Shown here: positions 22,153 to 30,516 of the stretch, in pieces | Layout of the letters: each line of letters starts with the position of its first letter | Position numbering within the stretch: the stretch's first letter is position 1 | NCBI GenBank assembly: GCA_937915835.1 | Contig: CALGHA010000053.1 | Location: forward strand, 1-38,142 | Source of the DNA: an uncultured Fretibacterium sp. | Lineage (GTDB): Bacteria > Synergistota > Synergistia > Synergistales > Aminobacteriaceae | DNA: 38,142 nucleotides | Reading direction: 5' to 3' | Translations under genes and position numbers: made by a program | The notes under the pieces: generated by a model | Seen by the model: the letters and a program-made list of their open reading frames with translations, nothing else | Told to the model about the DNA's origin: nothing | The model's database searches: none

Positions 22153-23751
22153 ATGCCAAGAAAAGCAAAATCACAGGAACTAGAAACAGAAGAACTCACA
22201 CAGGAAACACCAGAGCAGATAAAGCCTCGTGCACGAACAACCGCACGCCGAACCCGAAAAATTGAACCTGACGACACCAGCGAACAATCAATGCTTCAGC
22301 CTGAGTCAGAACTTTCACCCGAAGAACTCAGCGAAGAAGTCAGGGGAATTCATGAAGCAGCTTATGATGACGTTGTGAGTGAAGAGCCTATTATCGACGA
22401 TGAACCCGACGATTCCGAAGAGCCGGACGAAACTGAAGAGGAAATAACTCCCTCGCCGCGAAGGAATAATTATCAACGAGAGATGATCCAGCATCCCAAG
22501 CCGAAATACACTTATGCAATGCTTTCTTCGAGGAACACTACGGAACTCCGAAGGCTTGCGAAGGAACTCGGCGTCACACTTCCGATGTCAATTCGCAAGG
22601 ATGACTTGATTATCGCGATATTAAAGTTTCAGGCTGAGAGTATGAATTATCGTTTCGGCGGCGGAACTCTTGAGATTTTACCTGAGAATTTCGGCTTTTT
22701 GCGACCGAAGGGAATGCTCCCGACTGACAGTGACGTTTATTTATCTGCATCACAAATTCGGCGTTTTGGTTTACGAAATGGCGATGTAATTTGGGGATTA
22801 ATCAGGCCTCCCAGAGATCAGGAACATTATGAAGCGTTATTGCGCGTTGAGACTGTAAATTTCTCAGACCCTGAATATTCCCGACGTAGACCGTTATTCT
22901 CGCAATTAACGCCGATTTTCCCGAACGTGAGATTGAGCCTTGAATATGAGCCTAAGGACTTAGCAACTCGGCTTGTGAACATGTTCGCTCCAATTGGGCT
23001 TGGTCAGAGGGCATTGCTTGTTTCGCCGCCTAAAGCAGGAAAGACGACGTTATTAAAGCGAATAGCTCGTGCGATTTCGGCCAATTGTCCGGATATTATC
23101 ATCATGGCGTTGTTAATCGATGAACGTCCTGAAGAAGTTACGGATATAGCGCGTTCGATTGACGGTGAAGTTATCGCGTCGACATTTGACCGTCCGGCTG
23201 ACGAGCATATCAGGGTTGCAAATCTTGCGCTTGAGAAGGCAAAACGACTTGTTGAGGCAAAACGTGATGTAGTGATTTTGCTTGACAGTATTACGAGATT
23301 AGCGAGGGCTTCAAACTTGACAGTGCCACCGTCAGGACGAACATTATCTGGAGGACTTGACCCGTCGGGATTATATTTCCCTAAGAGATTTTTCGGTGCT
23401 GCGCGTAATTTCGAGGAGGGCGGAAGTCTTACGATTATCGGGACGGCTTTGACTGATACCGGCTCAAGGATGGACGATGTAATTTACGAGGAGTTCAAAG
23501 GCACGGGCAACATGGAGCTTCATTTGTCGCGAAAATTGGCCGAACAGAGAATTTTCCCTGCAATTGACATCACGAAATCCGGAACTCGACGTGAAGAGCT
23601 TTTAATGCCCGACGAAGAGTTAAAGCGTTTATGGATTTTGCGCAAGAGAATAGCCGGAGTTGATGAGGCCGGAGCGTTGAATTTAATTCTTGACAAGCTG
23701 AGACAGACTGAGACGAACGCGGAATTTCTGAACTCGATTAAATTAGCGTAA
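22153..23751 (+). CDS. rho: Transcription termination factor Rho
   Basis: The 532-aa hexameric RNA helicase ends transcription at Rho-dependent sites. An N-terminal extension of about 115 residues, first basic (ARTTARRTRK) and then acidic, precedes the Rho_N domain (SRNTTELRRLAKELGV). The cold-shock-like RNA-binding domain (GGGTLEILPENFGFLRP, SASQIRRFGLRNGDVI) comes next, then the ATPase with P-loop SPPKAGKTTLL near 290-300, the catalytic LIDERPEEVTD, Walker B VVILLDSITRLARA and the Q-loop region PSGRTLSGGLDP. Insertions between Rho_N domains are known in many phyla and may bind RNA. ATG 22153 is preferred because AAGGAAAAAA lies upstream and the longer frame to 22090 crosses the terminator. 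Confidence 0.95.
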   Translation: MPRKAKSQELETEELTQETPEQIKPRARTTARRTRKIEPDDTSEQSMLQPESELSPEELSEEVRGIHEAAYDDVVSEEPIIDDEPDDSEEPDETEEEITPSPRRNNYQREMIQHPKPKYTYAMLSSRNTTELRRLAKELGVTLPMSIRKDDLIIAILKFQAESMNYRFGGGTLEILPENFGFLRPKGMLPTDSDVYLSASQIRRFGLRNGDVIWGLIRPPRDQEHYEALLRVETVNFSDPEYSRRRPLFSQLTPIFPNVRLSLEYEPKDLATRLVNMFAPIGLGQRALLVSPPKAGKTTLLKRIARAISANCPDIIIMALLIDERPEEVTDIARSIDGEVIASTFDRPADEHIRVANLALEKAKRLVEAKRDVVILLDSITRLARASNLTVPPSGRTLSGGLDPSGLYFPKRFFGAARNFEEGGSLTIIGTALTDTGSRMDDVIYEEFKGTGNMELHLSRKLAEQRIFPAIDITKSGTRREELLMPDEELKRLWILRKRIAGVDEAGALNLILDKLRQTETNAEFLNSIKLA

Positions 23752-23842
23752 TCCCCTAAAATTTTATATTCCTGATTTCTTCCTGCGTGTAAATTTTGTT
23801 GTAGAATTATGCAAAATTTTACTTTTCAGGAGGCATATTGTT

Positions 23843-25066
23843 TTGCGCGAAAAAATTTTATCGGAAGCACAGAAACTTGAAAGCTCTATGGTTGAAGCTC
23901 TTGCACGTTTATGCAGGAAACCGGCAATCTCCCCTCATAATGGCGGCTTAGGCGAAGAGGCGAAAATTCATGAACTCGAAGCAATTATCTCTGAACTTAA
24001 CCTGAAAAATATTTCACTCAAGATTGAGCGTGTCGAAGATGCAAAATCCCCGACCGGCAATCGTCCTTCACTCTTTCTTGAATGTCCGGGCAAAAAAGCT
24101 CAGAGATTATGCATTCTCACACATATTGATGTTGTCCCTGAAGGTGATAGATCTTCGTGGACGCTTGACCCGTTTAATCCCGAAGTCAGGGGCTCAAGGC
24201 TTTACGGACGCGGCGTGAGCGATAACGGGACGTGTTTAATCTCGTCATTATTCGCGTTGAAAGCTCTCCAGAATGCCGGAGTTGAGAACAATTACACGAT
24301 CTTTCTTGCTTTCGTAGCTGATGAGGAAATGGGAAGTCATTACGGACTTGAACCGCTGCTTGAGAGAAATTTATTCAAGAGTGATGATTTAGTCGTCGTT
24401 CCTGATTCTGGCAATGACGCGGGAGATTTCATCGAGATTGCGGAAAAAGCCATGTGGAGACTTTCATTTGAAGTTATCGGCAAACAAGTTCATGCGTCGC
24501 TTCCGAATAAGGGGATTAACGCCTGCCGAGTTGCTAACATGCTGGCATATGAAGTTGACGAGGCTTTGAACAAGGCATTTCCTCAGGTGAACAAAACTTT
24601 TGATCCTCCCTTCTCAACTTTTGAGCCGACACGGAGATTTGCGAATGTTCCAGCGACTAATATTATTCCTGGACGTGAGAGATTTGAATTTGATTGCCGA
24701 GTTTTGCCTGAAGTTTCGCTTGATGATGCGTTTGAAGTTGTCGAGAAAATCCGTAAAGACATCGAGCAAAAAACAGGAGCTAAGATTATTCTTGAGGTTG
24801 ACAGGACTGACGCGGCGACACCGACAAATCCTGATGATGAAATTTGCAAGCTCTTAGTGAAGAATGTCCGTGAAGTTTTCGGGATTGAGCCTGTTACTGG
24901 CGGAATTGGCGGAGGGACTTTTGCGGCGTTGTTCAGGCGTAAGGGAATTCCTGCGGTTGTCTGGTCTCAGGAATGCGGAGGAGTTGCTCATCAGCCGGAC
25001 GAGTTTACGGAGATAAAGTATCTTGTGAATAACGCGAAAGTTTTTGCCTTAATGATGGCCGAATAA
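23843..25066 (+). CDS. M20 family metallopeptidase/deacylase (ArgE/DapE-like)
   Basis: The 407-aa di-zinc hydrolase has the family ligands: H94 and D96 in LTHIDVVPEGD, D127 in YGRGVSDNGT, the catalytic pair E161-E162 in VADEEMGSHYG, D187 in VVPDSGND, and a late histidine in GVAHQPDEF. The lid domain starts near 205 (MWRLSFEVIGKQVHASLPNK). M20 relatives with the SDNG form include acetylornithine deacetylases, succinyl-diaminopimelate desuccinylases and carboxypeptidases; substrate is not assignable from sequence and no pathway genes adjoin. The start is TTG 23843 with AGGAGG 8-10 nt upstream; no ATG is available before the conserved region. Confidence 0.88.
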   Translation: MREKILSEAQKLESSMVEALARLCRKPAISPHNGGLGEEAKIHELEAIISELNLKNISLKIERVEDAKSPTGNRPSLFLECPGKKAQRLCILTHIDVVPEGDRSSWTLDPFNPEVRGSRLYGRGVSDNGTCLISSLFALKALQNAGVENNYTIFLAFVADEEMGSHYGLEPLLERNLFKSDDLVVVPDSGNDAGDFIEIAEKAMWRLSFEVIGKQVHASLPNKGINACRVANMLAYEVDEALNKAFPQVNKTFDPPFSTFEPTRRFANVPATNIIPGRERFEFDCRVLPEVSLDDAFEVVEKIRKDIEQKTGAKIILEVDRTDAATPTNPDDEICKLLVKNVREVFGIEPVTGGIGGGTFAALFRRKGIPAVVWSQECGGVAHQPDEFTEIKYLVNNAKVFALMMAE

Positions 25067-25078
25067 GTAAATTGGGGG

Positions 25079-25123
25079 TTGACAAAATGCAAAATTGCCT
25101 CATAATTGACAAGACAAGACAAG
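25079..25123 (+). promoter_or_regulatory. Promoter overlapping a GACAA pentanucleotide repeat at the acyltransferase start
   Basis: TTGACA (25079-25084), a 16-nt spacer and CATAAT (25101-25106) form a near-consensus promoter. From 25108 to 25123 the sequence is three tandem GACAA units plus G. An ATG at 25087 with GGGGG 8 nt upstream is out of frame with the acyltransferase by one base and would be in frame with four units or one unit. This is the structure of a slippage switch, though three copies is few. Confidence 0.45.
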
Positions 25124-26146
25124 CAATCCTATTGTCGAAATTCCTCATTAGAATTATTAAGAATTGTCGGGATGTTAATGATAATTGCGCATCATTTTGC
25201 TGTTCATGGAGGATTTAGCTTTCCGATAAACTCAATCACAATAAATAGACTATGGTATCAATTTATCATTATGGGTGGAAGTCTCGGCAATAGTATTTTC
25301 GTGCTGATTTCCGGCTATTTCCTCATAAAATCACCGGTAATAAATTTTCGCAGAATGTTCAACTTATGGCTGAGGATATTTATTTACTCGGTGATAATTT
25401 TTTGCGCGTTTATATTTTCTGGGCTTGAGGCTTTTTCGCTGAAGACAGCTTTGAAAGTTATTATGCCTATTACCAAGTCTCAATGGTGGTTTGCAAGCAC
25501 ATACTTTGTGATGTATCTTGTGCATCCTTATATTAATATTTTGCTGAACGGCTTTACTCAAGATGACTACAAGAAATTCTTAATTGCGATATTTATTTAC
25601 TGGAGCATAATTCCGACGCTGACGAAATCAGATTTTCAGAGCAACGCATTGGTAAACTTTATATGCTTATATTCTCTTGCAGGATATTTCAGGTTGTGGG
25701 CTTCAGACTTTGGAAACAAGAAATTTATTCTTTACGGGATTACTTGCATTCTTGTGAATTATGTATCTGCGATTTTACTTGATGTTATCGGCTTGAAAAT
25801 TCAACTTGCGGCCAGAGGCTCAATATACTTTTTCGGAATGATGAGGCCGTTCACGATTTTAGGCACACTCTGTTTACTGCTTGGGTTCAGGAGCTTGGAA
25901 ATTCCTCACAGTAAAATTATTAATCTTCTGGCTTCGGCGACGTTTGGAGTATATCTCATTCACGACAATAATTTTGTTCGTCCGTTTTTGTGGCATAAAG
26001 TTTTCATGAACGCGTCATTTCAGAACAGCCCGTATTTAATCCCGTATTCGATCGGCGTAGTTTTGCTCGTTTATGTCATGTGTACATTGATTGAGCTAGC
26101 TCGTTCACGAATATTCAAGGCTTTATCACGCGGCTATTTGTCATAA
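25106..26146 (+). CDS. Membrane acyltransferase (acyltransferase 3 family)
   Basis: The open frame encodes up to 346 aa with about ten hydrophobic helices and the family 3 acyltransferase signature at the N terminus: NSSLELLRIVGMLMIIAHHF with the HH pair, then SLGNSIFVLISGYFLI and QWWFASTYFVMYLVHPYINI. Such proteins O-acetylate or otherwise acylate cell-surface sugars. The start is unclear. The only in-frame start before the signature is the TTG at 25106, which has no RBS and lies within a promoter -10 box. An ATG at 25087 is out of frame by one base, and a GACAA repeat lies between them, so the gene may be phase-variable and in the off state here, or may use a rare start. It ends at a G-rich hairpin (26150-26196). 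It follows the M20 gene by 40 nt. Confidence 0.78.
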   Translation: MTRQDKQSYCRNSSLELLRIVGMLMIIAHHFAVHGGFSFPINSITINRLWYQFIIMGGSLGNSIFVLISGYFLIKSPVINFRRMFNLWLRIFIYSVIIFCAFIFSGLEAFSLKTALKVIMPITKSQWWFASTYFVMYLVHPYINILLNGFTQDDYKKFLIAIFIYWSIIPTLTKSDFQSNALVNFICLYSLAGYFRLWASDFGNKKFILYGITCILVNYVSAILLDVIGLKIQLAARGSIYFFGMMRPFTILGTLCLLLGFRSLEIPHSKIINLLASATFGVYLIHDNNFVRPFLWHKVFMNASFQNSPYLIPYSIGVVLLVYVMCTLIELARSRIFKALSRGYLS

Positions 26147-26149
26147 AAC

Positions 26150-26196
26150 AAGTCTTTCATATGCGGGGTGGGCGGGTGGGAGCATATGAAAGACTT
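26150..26196. repeat. Perfect 15-bp inverted repeat with a G-quadruplex loop (element E1)
   Basis: AAGTCTTTCATATGC (26150-26164) and its exact complement (26182-26196) enclose GGGGTGGGCGGGTGGGA (26165-26181), four G runs with single-base loops. It stands 4 nt after the acyltransferase stop, between convergent genes. No T run follows, so it is not a classical terminator. A related hairpin (E2) is at 27730-27802. Confidence 0.9.
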
Positions 26197-26342
26197 TGCC
26201 GACGCAGTCGGTACACCAGCGATAACTATGAAAGTCCTAGTCGGTACTCAGCAAGAATAATTGCAACAGATACACCGTTGATATCCAATAATGACTATTG
26301 TGGTTAGTACACAAATAATAATCCTGTAAGAAAAATTTTCTT

Positions 26343-27650
26343 TTACTTACCGGGTTTCCCAAGCAGCTTGAACATATTAGCTTTATAGAACTCAACTCCA
26401 GGCTGATTAAACGGGTTAATCCCGCTGATATATCCGCTTACTCCGCACGCAAACTCGAAGAAGTAGAATAACTCGCCTAAAGATTTCTCGTCCTGAGCAG
26501 GAATATTCACGACTAAGTTCGGAACTCCACCGTCAACATGAGCCGCAATTGTGCCCTTCATCGCGCATTGATTGACCCAGCTCATATTTTTGCCAGCAAG
26601 ATAATTCAAGCCGTCAAGGTCGTTATCCTGAGCCTGAATCTGGAAGTCCTTACGTGCGTTCTCAATGTTCATGACTGTCTCGAACATTATTCTTGAGCCG
26701 TCCTGTATGAATTGGCCCATCGAGTGCAAATCCGTCGTCAAGTCAACACTCGCTGGGAAAATTCCGCGCTGGTCCTTGCCTTCACTCTCGCCGTAAAGCT
26801 GTTTCCACCATTCCGAAATATAATGCATTGAAGGCTCATAGTTCGCGAGTATCTCAATCATTTTTCCCTTACGATGTAAAATATTTCTTAATGCCGCATA
26901 CTGTAACGCCGGGTTCTCTTCAAACGGCTTATTCAACGCAACTTCACGTCCTGCCGCAGCTCCTGCCATTAAAGCGTCAATGTCAGCTCCACTCACAGCA
27001 ATAGGAAGAAGTCCGACCGCCGTCAACACAGAAAATCTTCCGCCGATGTCATCAGGAATTACGAAGCATTCATAACCCTCTGTGTCAGCTAAAGTCTTCA
27101 AGGCTCCGCGTGCTTTATCGGTTGTAGCGTAAATTCGTTTAGCCGCTTCTTTCTGGCCGTATTTCTTGATTAATAAATCACGGAAAACTCGGAAGGCTAT
27201 TGCTGTCTCGGTCGTCGTTCCTGACTTGGAGATTACGTTAATTGAGAAATCTTTTCCCTCGAGCAAGTCAATTACATCCTGAATATACGTGCTGTTCATC
27301 GAGTTGCCAATGTAATAAATTCTCGGTGTCTTGCGAGCTTCTGGGGTCATCTCGTTGTAGAAGCCATGACGTAAGAACTCAGCGGCTGCCCTTGCGCCTA
27401 AGTATGAACCGCCAATTCCAGCGACGAGAAGAACATCTGAATCACTCTGAATTTTTTTCGCGGCAACTTTAATCCTGTTGAACTCTTCTTTGTCATAATT
27501 CACCGGTAAATCAATCCAGCCGAGAAAGTCATTGCCTTCACCTTTACGGGATTTAAGACGTTCAGCGGCGTTGAGGGTGATTGCTTTCATGCTCTCGATC
27601 TCGTGTTCACGTACGAACTTCATAGCATTAGAATAGTCGAAGCCTGTCAT
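26343..27650 (-). CDS. pgi: Glucose-6-phosphate isomerase
   Basis: The 435-aa enzyme interconverts glucose 6-phosphate and fructose 6-phosphate. Sugar-isomerase motifs are visible: VAGIGGSYLGARAAAEFL, VISKSGTTTETAIAFRVF (phosphate loop), DDIGGRFSVLTAVGLLPI, a GESEGKDQRGIFPASVDLTT segment, and the family QFIQDG/ETVMNIE region. Length fits the shorter Pgi type of Firmicutes and related anaerobes. AGGAGG lies about 8 nt before ATG 27650. With pfkA in the same window, glycolysis or gluconeogenesis is supported. The gene is flanked on both sides by related long hairpins (E1 and E2). Confidence 0.95.
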   Translation of the reverse strand: MTGFDYSNAMKFVREHEIESMKAITLNAAERLKSRKGEGNDFLGWIDLPVNYDKEEFNRIKVAAKKIQSDSDVLLVAGIGGSYLGARAAAEFLRHGFYNEMTPEARKTPRIYYIGNSMNSTYIQDVIDLLEGKDFSINVISKSGTTTETAIAFRVFRDLLIKKYGQKEAAKRIYATTDKARGALKTLADTEGYECFVIPDDIGGRFSVLTAVGLLPIAVSGADIDALMAGAAAGREVALNKPFEENPALQYAALRNILHRKGKMIEILANYEPSMHYISEWWKQLYGESEGKDQRGIFPASVDLTTDLHSMGQFIQDGSRIMFETVMNIENARKDFQIQAQDNDLDGLNYLAGKNMSWVNQCAMKGTIAAHVDGGVPNLVVNIPAQDEKSLGELFYFFEFACGVSGYISGINPFNQPGVEFYKANMFKLLGKPGK

Positions 27651-27729
27651 GAATAAAACCTCCTGCTAAAAATTTTATGGGAATGCATATATTATAGAAT
27701 ACTTTTGCGCAATTACTGATAAAAATTTT

Positions 27730-27802
27730 CCGGCTTGTGCTCCCACCCTCCGGCTACGCGCACGACACATGCCCGTGTCGTTGCCCCGCCTGCACAAGCC
27801 GG
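27730..27802. repeat. Long hairpin with nested stem and G-rich core (element E2)
   Basis: Arms CCGGCTTGTGC (27730-27740) and GCACAAGCCGG (27792-27802) enclose a core that begins TCCCACCCTCC and ends GCCCCGCCT, with a nested hairpin ACGACAC/GTGTCGT (27762-27768 with 27775-27781). TGCTCCCACCC and CCCCGC are shared with E1 read on its minus strand. Read on the minus strand, it is followed by AAAATTTTT, so it may also end transcription of the aminotransferase gene. Confidence 0.85.
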
Positions 27803-27823
27803 CAGTTCACACATTAACCATCA

Positions 27824-28975
27824 CTACAGACTTTCGCAAAACTCCTGCATTTTGTCCATAGATTGCATTAACGTTTCCATTGACTGAGTGCAAGCAATCC
27901 TGATATATCCTTCTCCGGTTTGACCGAACGCGCTTCCGGGTAACACAGCAACTTTCGCATTATTGAGAAGCTGCCAGGTAAATTCTTCGCTCGTTAAGCC
28001 TGTCCCTGAAATATCCGGGAATAAATAAAACGCTCCTTCCGCCGGATGACACTTCACGCCCTTCATAGCGTTTAATCTTGCTTCGACGGCCTTCATTCGT
28101 TCTCCGAAGATTTTTGCGCGCGCTTTAACTTTCTCGTCCTGAGTGTTCATTGCGTAGGCAGCAGCTTTCTGTGAGAGAGCGTTTACGCCGTAAGTCTGGA
28201 ATGATGAGAGCTGACACATAACGTTGATTACGTTCTGAGGAGCAAAGAGATAACCAATTCTCCAGCCGGTCATACAGTGACTTTTCGAGACTCCGGCCGC
28301 TAAAAGTGTACGTTCCTTCATGCCGGGAATATTCGCAAAACAGACGTGTTCGCCGTTAAAGACCATTGACTCGTAAATTTCATCGCTCAAGACGAATAAA
28401 TCTCTTTCTTCGACGAACTCCGCAATCTCCTCAAATTGTCTCACTGTTGCTGTTCTGCCTGAAGGATTGCCGGGATAATTCAGGATTATTCCGCGAGTTT
28501 TTGGGGTTGCCGCCGCTCGTAATTCCTCAATGCTGGGAGCAAAATTATTCTCTTCACGCGTCTTAATCGTTACAGGAACTCCACCATTGCCGCGAATTTG
28601 AGCTTCATACGGTGTGAAATACGGCTCAATCAACATAACTTCATCGCCCGGATTAAGCAGAGCTCCGAAAGCAAGCCAAGGAATATGTAAGCCACCGACG
28701 GAAATATACACGTTGTCCGGAGAAGATTTATAGCCGTGATGACGTTCCCAATATGCACACGCGGCTTCTCGAACGTCAAGATAACCCTGTAACGGCGGAT
28801 AATGAGTGAAACCGTCTTTTGCTCCTTGCGCTCCTGCGTCGATAATGTCGGGTTCAGTTACAAAGTCAGGTTCACCGATACTGAGATTTAACACGTCTTG
28901 CATTTTCTCGATGGCCTGAAATACTCGTATCATTCCTGAAGGTTTTTGAGTTGAAAATTTTTTTGCGAGTTTCAT
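27824..28975 (-). CDS. Class I/II PLP-dependent aminotransferase
   Basis: The 383-aa protein is an aspartate-aminotransferase-fold enzyme. The PLP lysine is K231 in LAAGVSKSHCMTGWRIGY; D198 and Y201 lie in FVLSDEIYESM, the substrate-binding asparagine in ILNYPGNPSG near 168, and the N-terminal NLSIGEPDFVT is typical. The substrate (aspartate, aromatic or branched amino acid) is not decidable. It is probably monocistronic, ending at hairpin E2 and diverging from the DUF4418/ABC operon. The ATG at 28975 has no strong Shine-Dalgarno (GGAAGTGTGAG further upstream). Confidence 0.9.
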   Translation of the reverse strand: MKLAKKFSTQKPSGMIRVFQAIEKMQDVLNLSIGEPDFVTEPDIIDAGAQGAKDGFTHYPPLQGYLDVREAACAYWERHHGYKSSPDNVYISVGGLHIPWLAFGALLNPGDEVMLIEPYFTPYEAQIRGNGGVPVTIKTREENNFAPSIEELRAAATPKTRGIILNYPGNPSGRTATVRQFEEIAEFVEERDLFVLSDEIYESMVFNGEHVCFANIPGMKERTLLAAGVSKSHCMTGWRIGYLFAPQNVINVMCQLSSFQTYGVNALSQKAAAYAMNTQDEKVKARAKIFGERMKAVEARLNAMKGVKCHPAEGAFYLFPDISGTGLTSEEFTWQLLNNAKVAVLPGSAFGQTGEGYIRIACTQSMETLMQSMDKMQEFCESL

Positions 28976-29097
28976 AATATATTCTCACACTTCCATCTTA
29001 ATAAAAACTGAAAATTGATTCTTTATATTGTACATGATATTATGATTTTAATAATGAGTTTGATTATACATACATTTGTACTTGGGAGTGTTTTATT

Positions 29098-29310
29098 TTG
29101 CAGAAAGTTTTTTCGATATTGAACGCTATTTTAGGAATTTTAACCGCACTAACGCCCTTTATTTTATTCCCTGTATGTTCAGGAATGAAACCCGACGGAA
29201 CTCACATGCCTTGCTTTAACACTGGAATAATTATAACTGTAATAGGAATATTGATTTTGATTATTTCACTTTTATCCTTGCTCATGAATTTCGTAAAAGG
29301 AGAAAAATAA
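29098..29310 (+). CDS. Small DUF4418-like membrane protein
   Basis: The 70-aa protein has two hydrophobic helices (about 5-25, ending LTPFILFPVC, and 42-65, IITVIGILILIISLLSLLMN) joined by a loop with two cysteines (PVCSGM and MPCFNTG). The P-x-C...C-x-x-TG arrangement resembles DUF4418 proteins, often encoded before MacB/FtsX-type ABC transporters. It starts at TTG 29098 with GGGAGTG about 8 nt upstream, and the permease gene begins 3 nt after its stop, so the three genes form an operon. The role is unknown; it may be a subunit or a partner of the exporter. Confidence 0.72.
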   Translation: MQKVFSILNAILGILTALTPFILFPVCSGMKPDGTHMPCFNTGIIITVIGILILIISLLSLLMNFVKGEK

Positions 29311-29313
29311 TTT

Positions 29314-30513
29314 ATGTCTCTTCGGGAAATAGCACGAAAAAATTTCCAAAGACAATGGGGACGAAGTTTTTGCCTCGTAATCGTAATAATGCTTCTGTCA
29401 TTTTTTCTGTTCATCGGATCAGTTTTGTCATTAAGCCTTTCAAACGGTGCTGAAAGTATGGCCAATCGACTCGGAGCTGATGTTATGATCGTTCCTGAAG
29501 GTTATGATCCTCATGTTGGCAGCATATTATTAGCAGGAAGTCCATCGACTTTTTATTTGCCTGATTACACACTGAATGAAATCGAAAATCTCAAAAATGA
29601 ACTTGGAATTGATTTAATTTCACCCCAAACTTTTCTTGCAACTTTACGAGCTTCATGCTGTTCATATCCTATTCAGATTCTTGGAATTGATTATGATTCG
29701 GATTTTATAATAGGTTCATGGCTTGAAGAAAGTATTTACCATTCACTTAGAGATGATGAAATTATAGTCGGCTATCATGTATCAGGCTGGCCAGGTGATG
29801 TGATTAAATTTTTCAACAGGGATTTGAAAGTTGCAGGCAGGCTTGAACAAACAGGAATGGGATTTGACTCGATGGTCTTTACGAATAGAAACACAATCGC
29901 AAAATTATCAAAAGAAGCCGAAAAATTCGCGGGAAAACCTATGCGTAATGACGGCAGTTTAACGTCTGTAATAATGTTAAAGTTGAAACCTGGTAATGAT
30001 GCTGTAGCTGTTACTGGAGAAATTAACAGGAGATTAAGTTCCAAAGGAATTTACGCACTGTCAAGCAAAAAATTTGTGAACAATATAGGAGACAGCTTAA
30101 AAACAGTTTCGTTAATCATAAAATCCGTAATAATATTTTTATGGCTAATCTCAATGATAATCATAGTTTTAATCTTCGCATTGAGCCTGTCGGAACGTAA
30201 AAAAGAATTCGGTATTCTACGAACTATCGGAGCAACTAGGGGAAAATTGATTAAATTATGTTTGACTGAAATTTTGATGATAAGTTTTTACGGAGCTGTC
30301 GCAGGAATAATTATTGCTAACGTCGTTACGGCAATCGGAAATTCATTCGTAAGTGATGCCCTGCATTTACCGTTTTTAATGCCCAATTTGAAAATTTTAA
30401 TTTATCTCGTAATTTTTTCGTTTTCAGCTTCGATTTTGACGGGAATTTTCGCAGGAAGTTTTGCAGCATTCAAAGCGAGCCGTTTAGATATTCATGAAAT
30501 TATGAGAGGCTAA
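29314..30513 (+). CDS. ABC transporter permease, FtsX/MacB family
   Basis: The 399-aa protein has the FtsX-type layout: an N-terminal helix (FCLVIVIMLLSFFLFIGSVL), a large extracytoplasmic domain (about 45-260, beginning SLSLSNGAESMANRLGADVM), then three helices from about 265 to the C terminus. The conserved LSERKKEFGILRTIGATRGK precedes helix 3 and the tail is FKASRLDIHEIMRG. Such permeases work with a LolD/MacB-type ATPase to export or extract lipids, peptides or metals by mechanotransmission. The ATPase gene follows after 3 nt. The cargo is unknown. The RBS AAAGGAGAAAA lies just upstream of ATG 29314. Confidence 0.9.
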   Translation: MSLREIARKNFQRQWGRSFCLVIVIMLLSFFLFIGSVLSLSLSNGAESMANRLGADVMIVPEGYDPHVGSILLAGSPSTFYLPDYTLNEIENLKNELGIDLISPQTFLATLRASCCSYPIQILGIDYDSDFIIGSWLEESIYHSLRDDEIIVGYHVSGWPGDVIKFFNRDLKVAGRLEQTGMGFDSMVFTNRNTIAKLSKEAEKFAGKPMRNDGSLTSVIMLKLKPGNDAVAVTGEINRRLSSKGIYALSSKKFVNNIGDSLKTVSLIIKSVIIFLWLISMIIIVLIFALSLSERKKEFGILRTIGATRGKLIKLCLTEILMISFYGAVAGIIIANVVTAIGNSFVSDALHLPFLMPNLKILIYLVIFSFSASILTGIFAGSFAAFKASRLDIHEIMRG

Positions 30514-30516
30514 ATT

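Noticed and set aside
26150..26196. E1 as an ordinary Rho-independent terminator
   Set aside because: No T run follows on either strand, and the loop is a long G-quadruplex motif rather than a short tetraloop.
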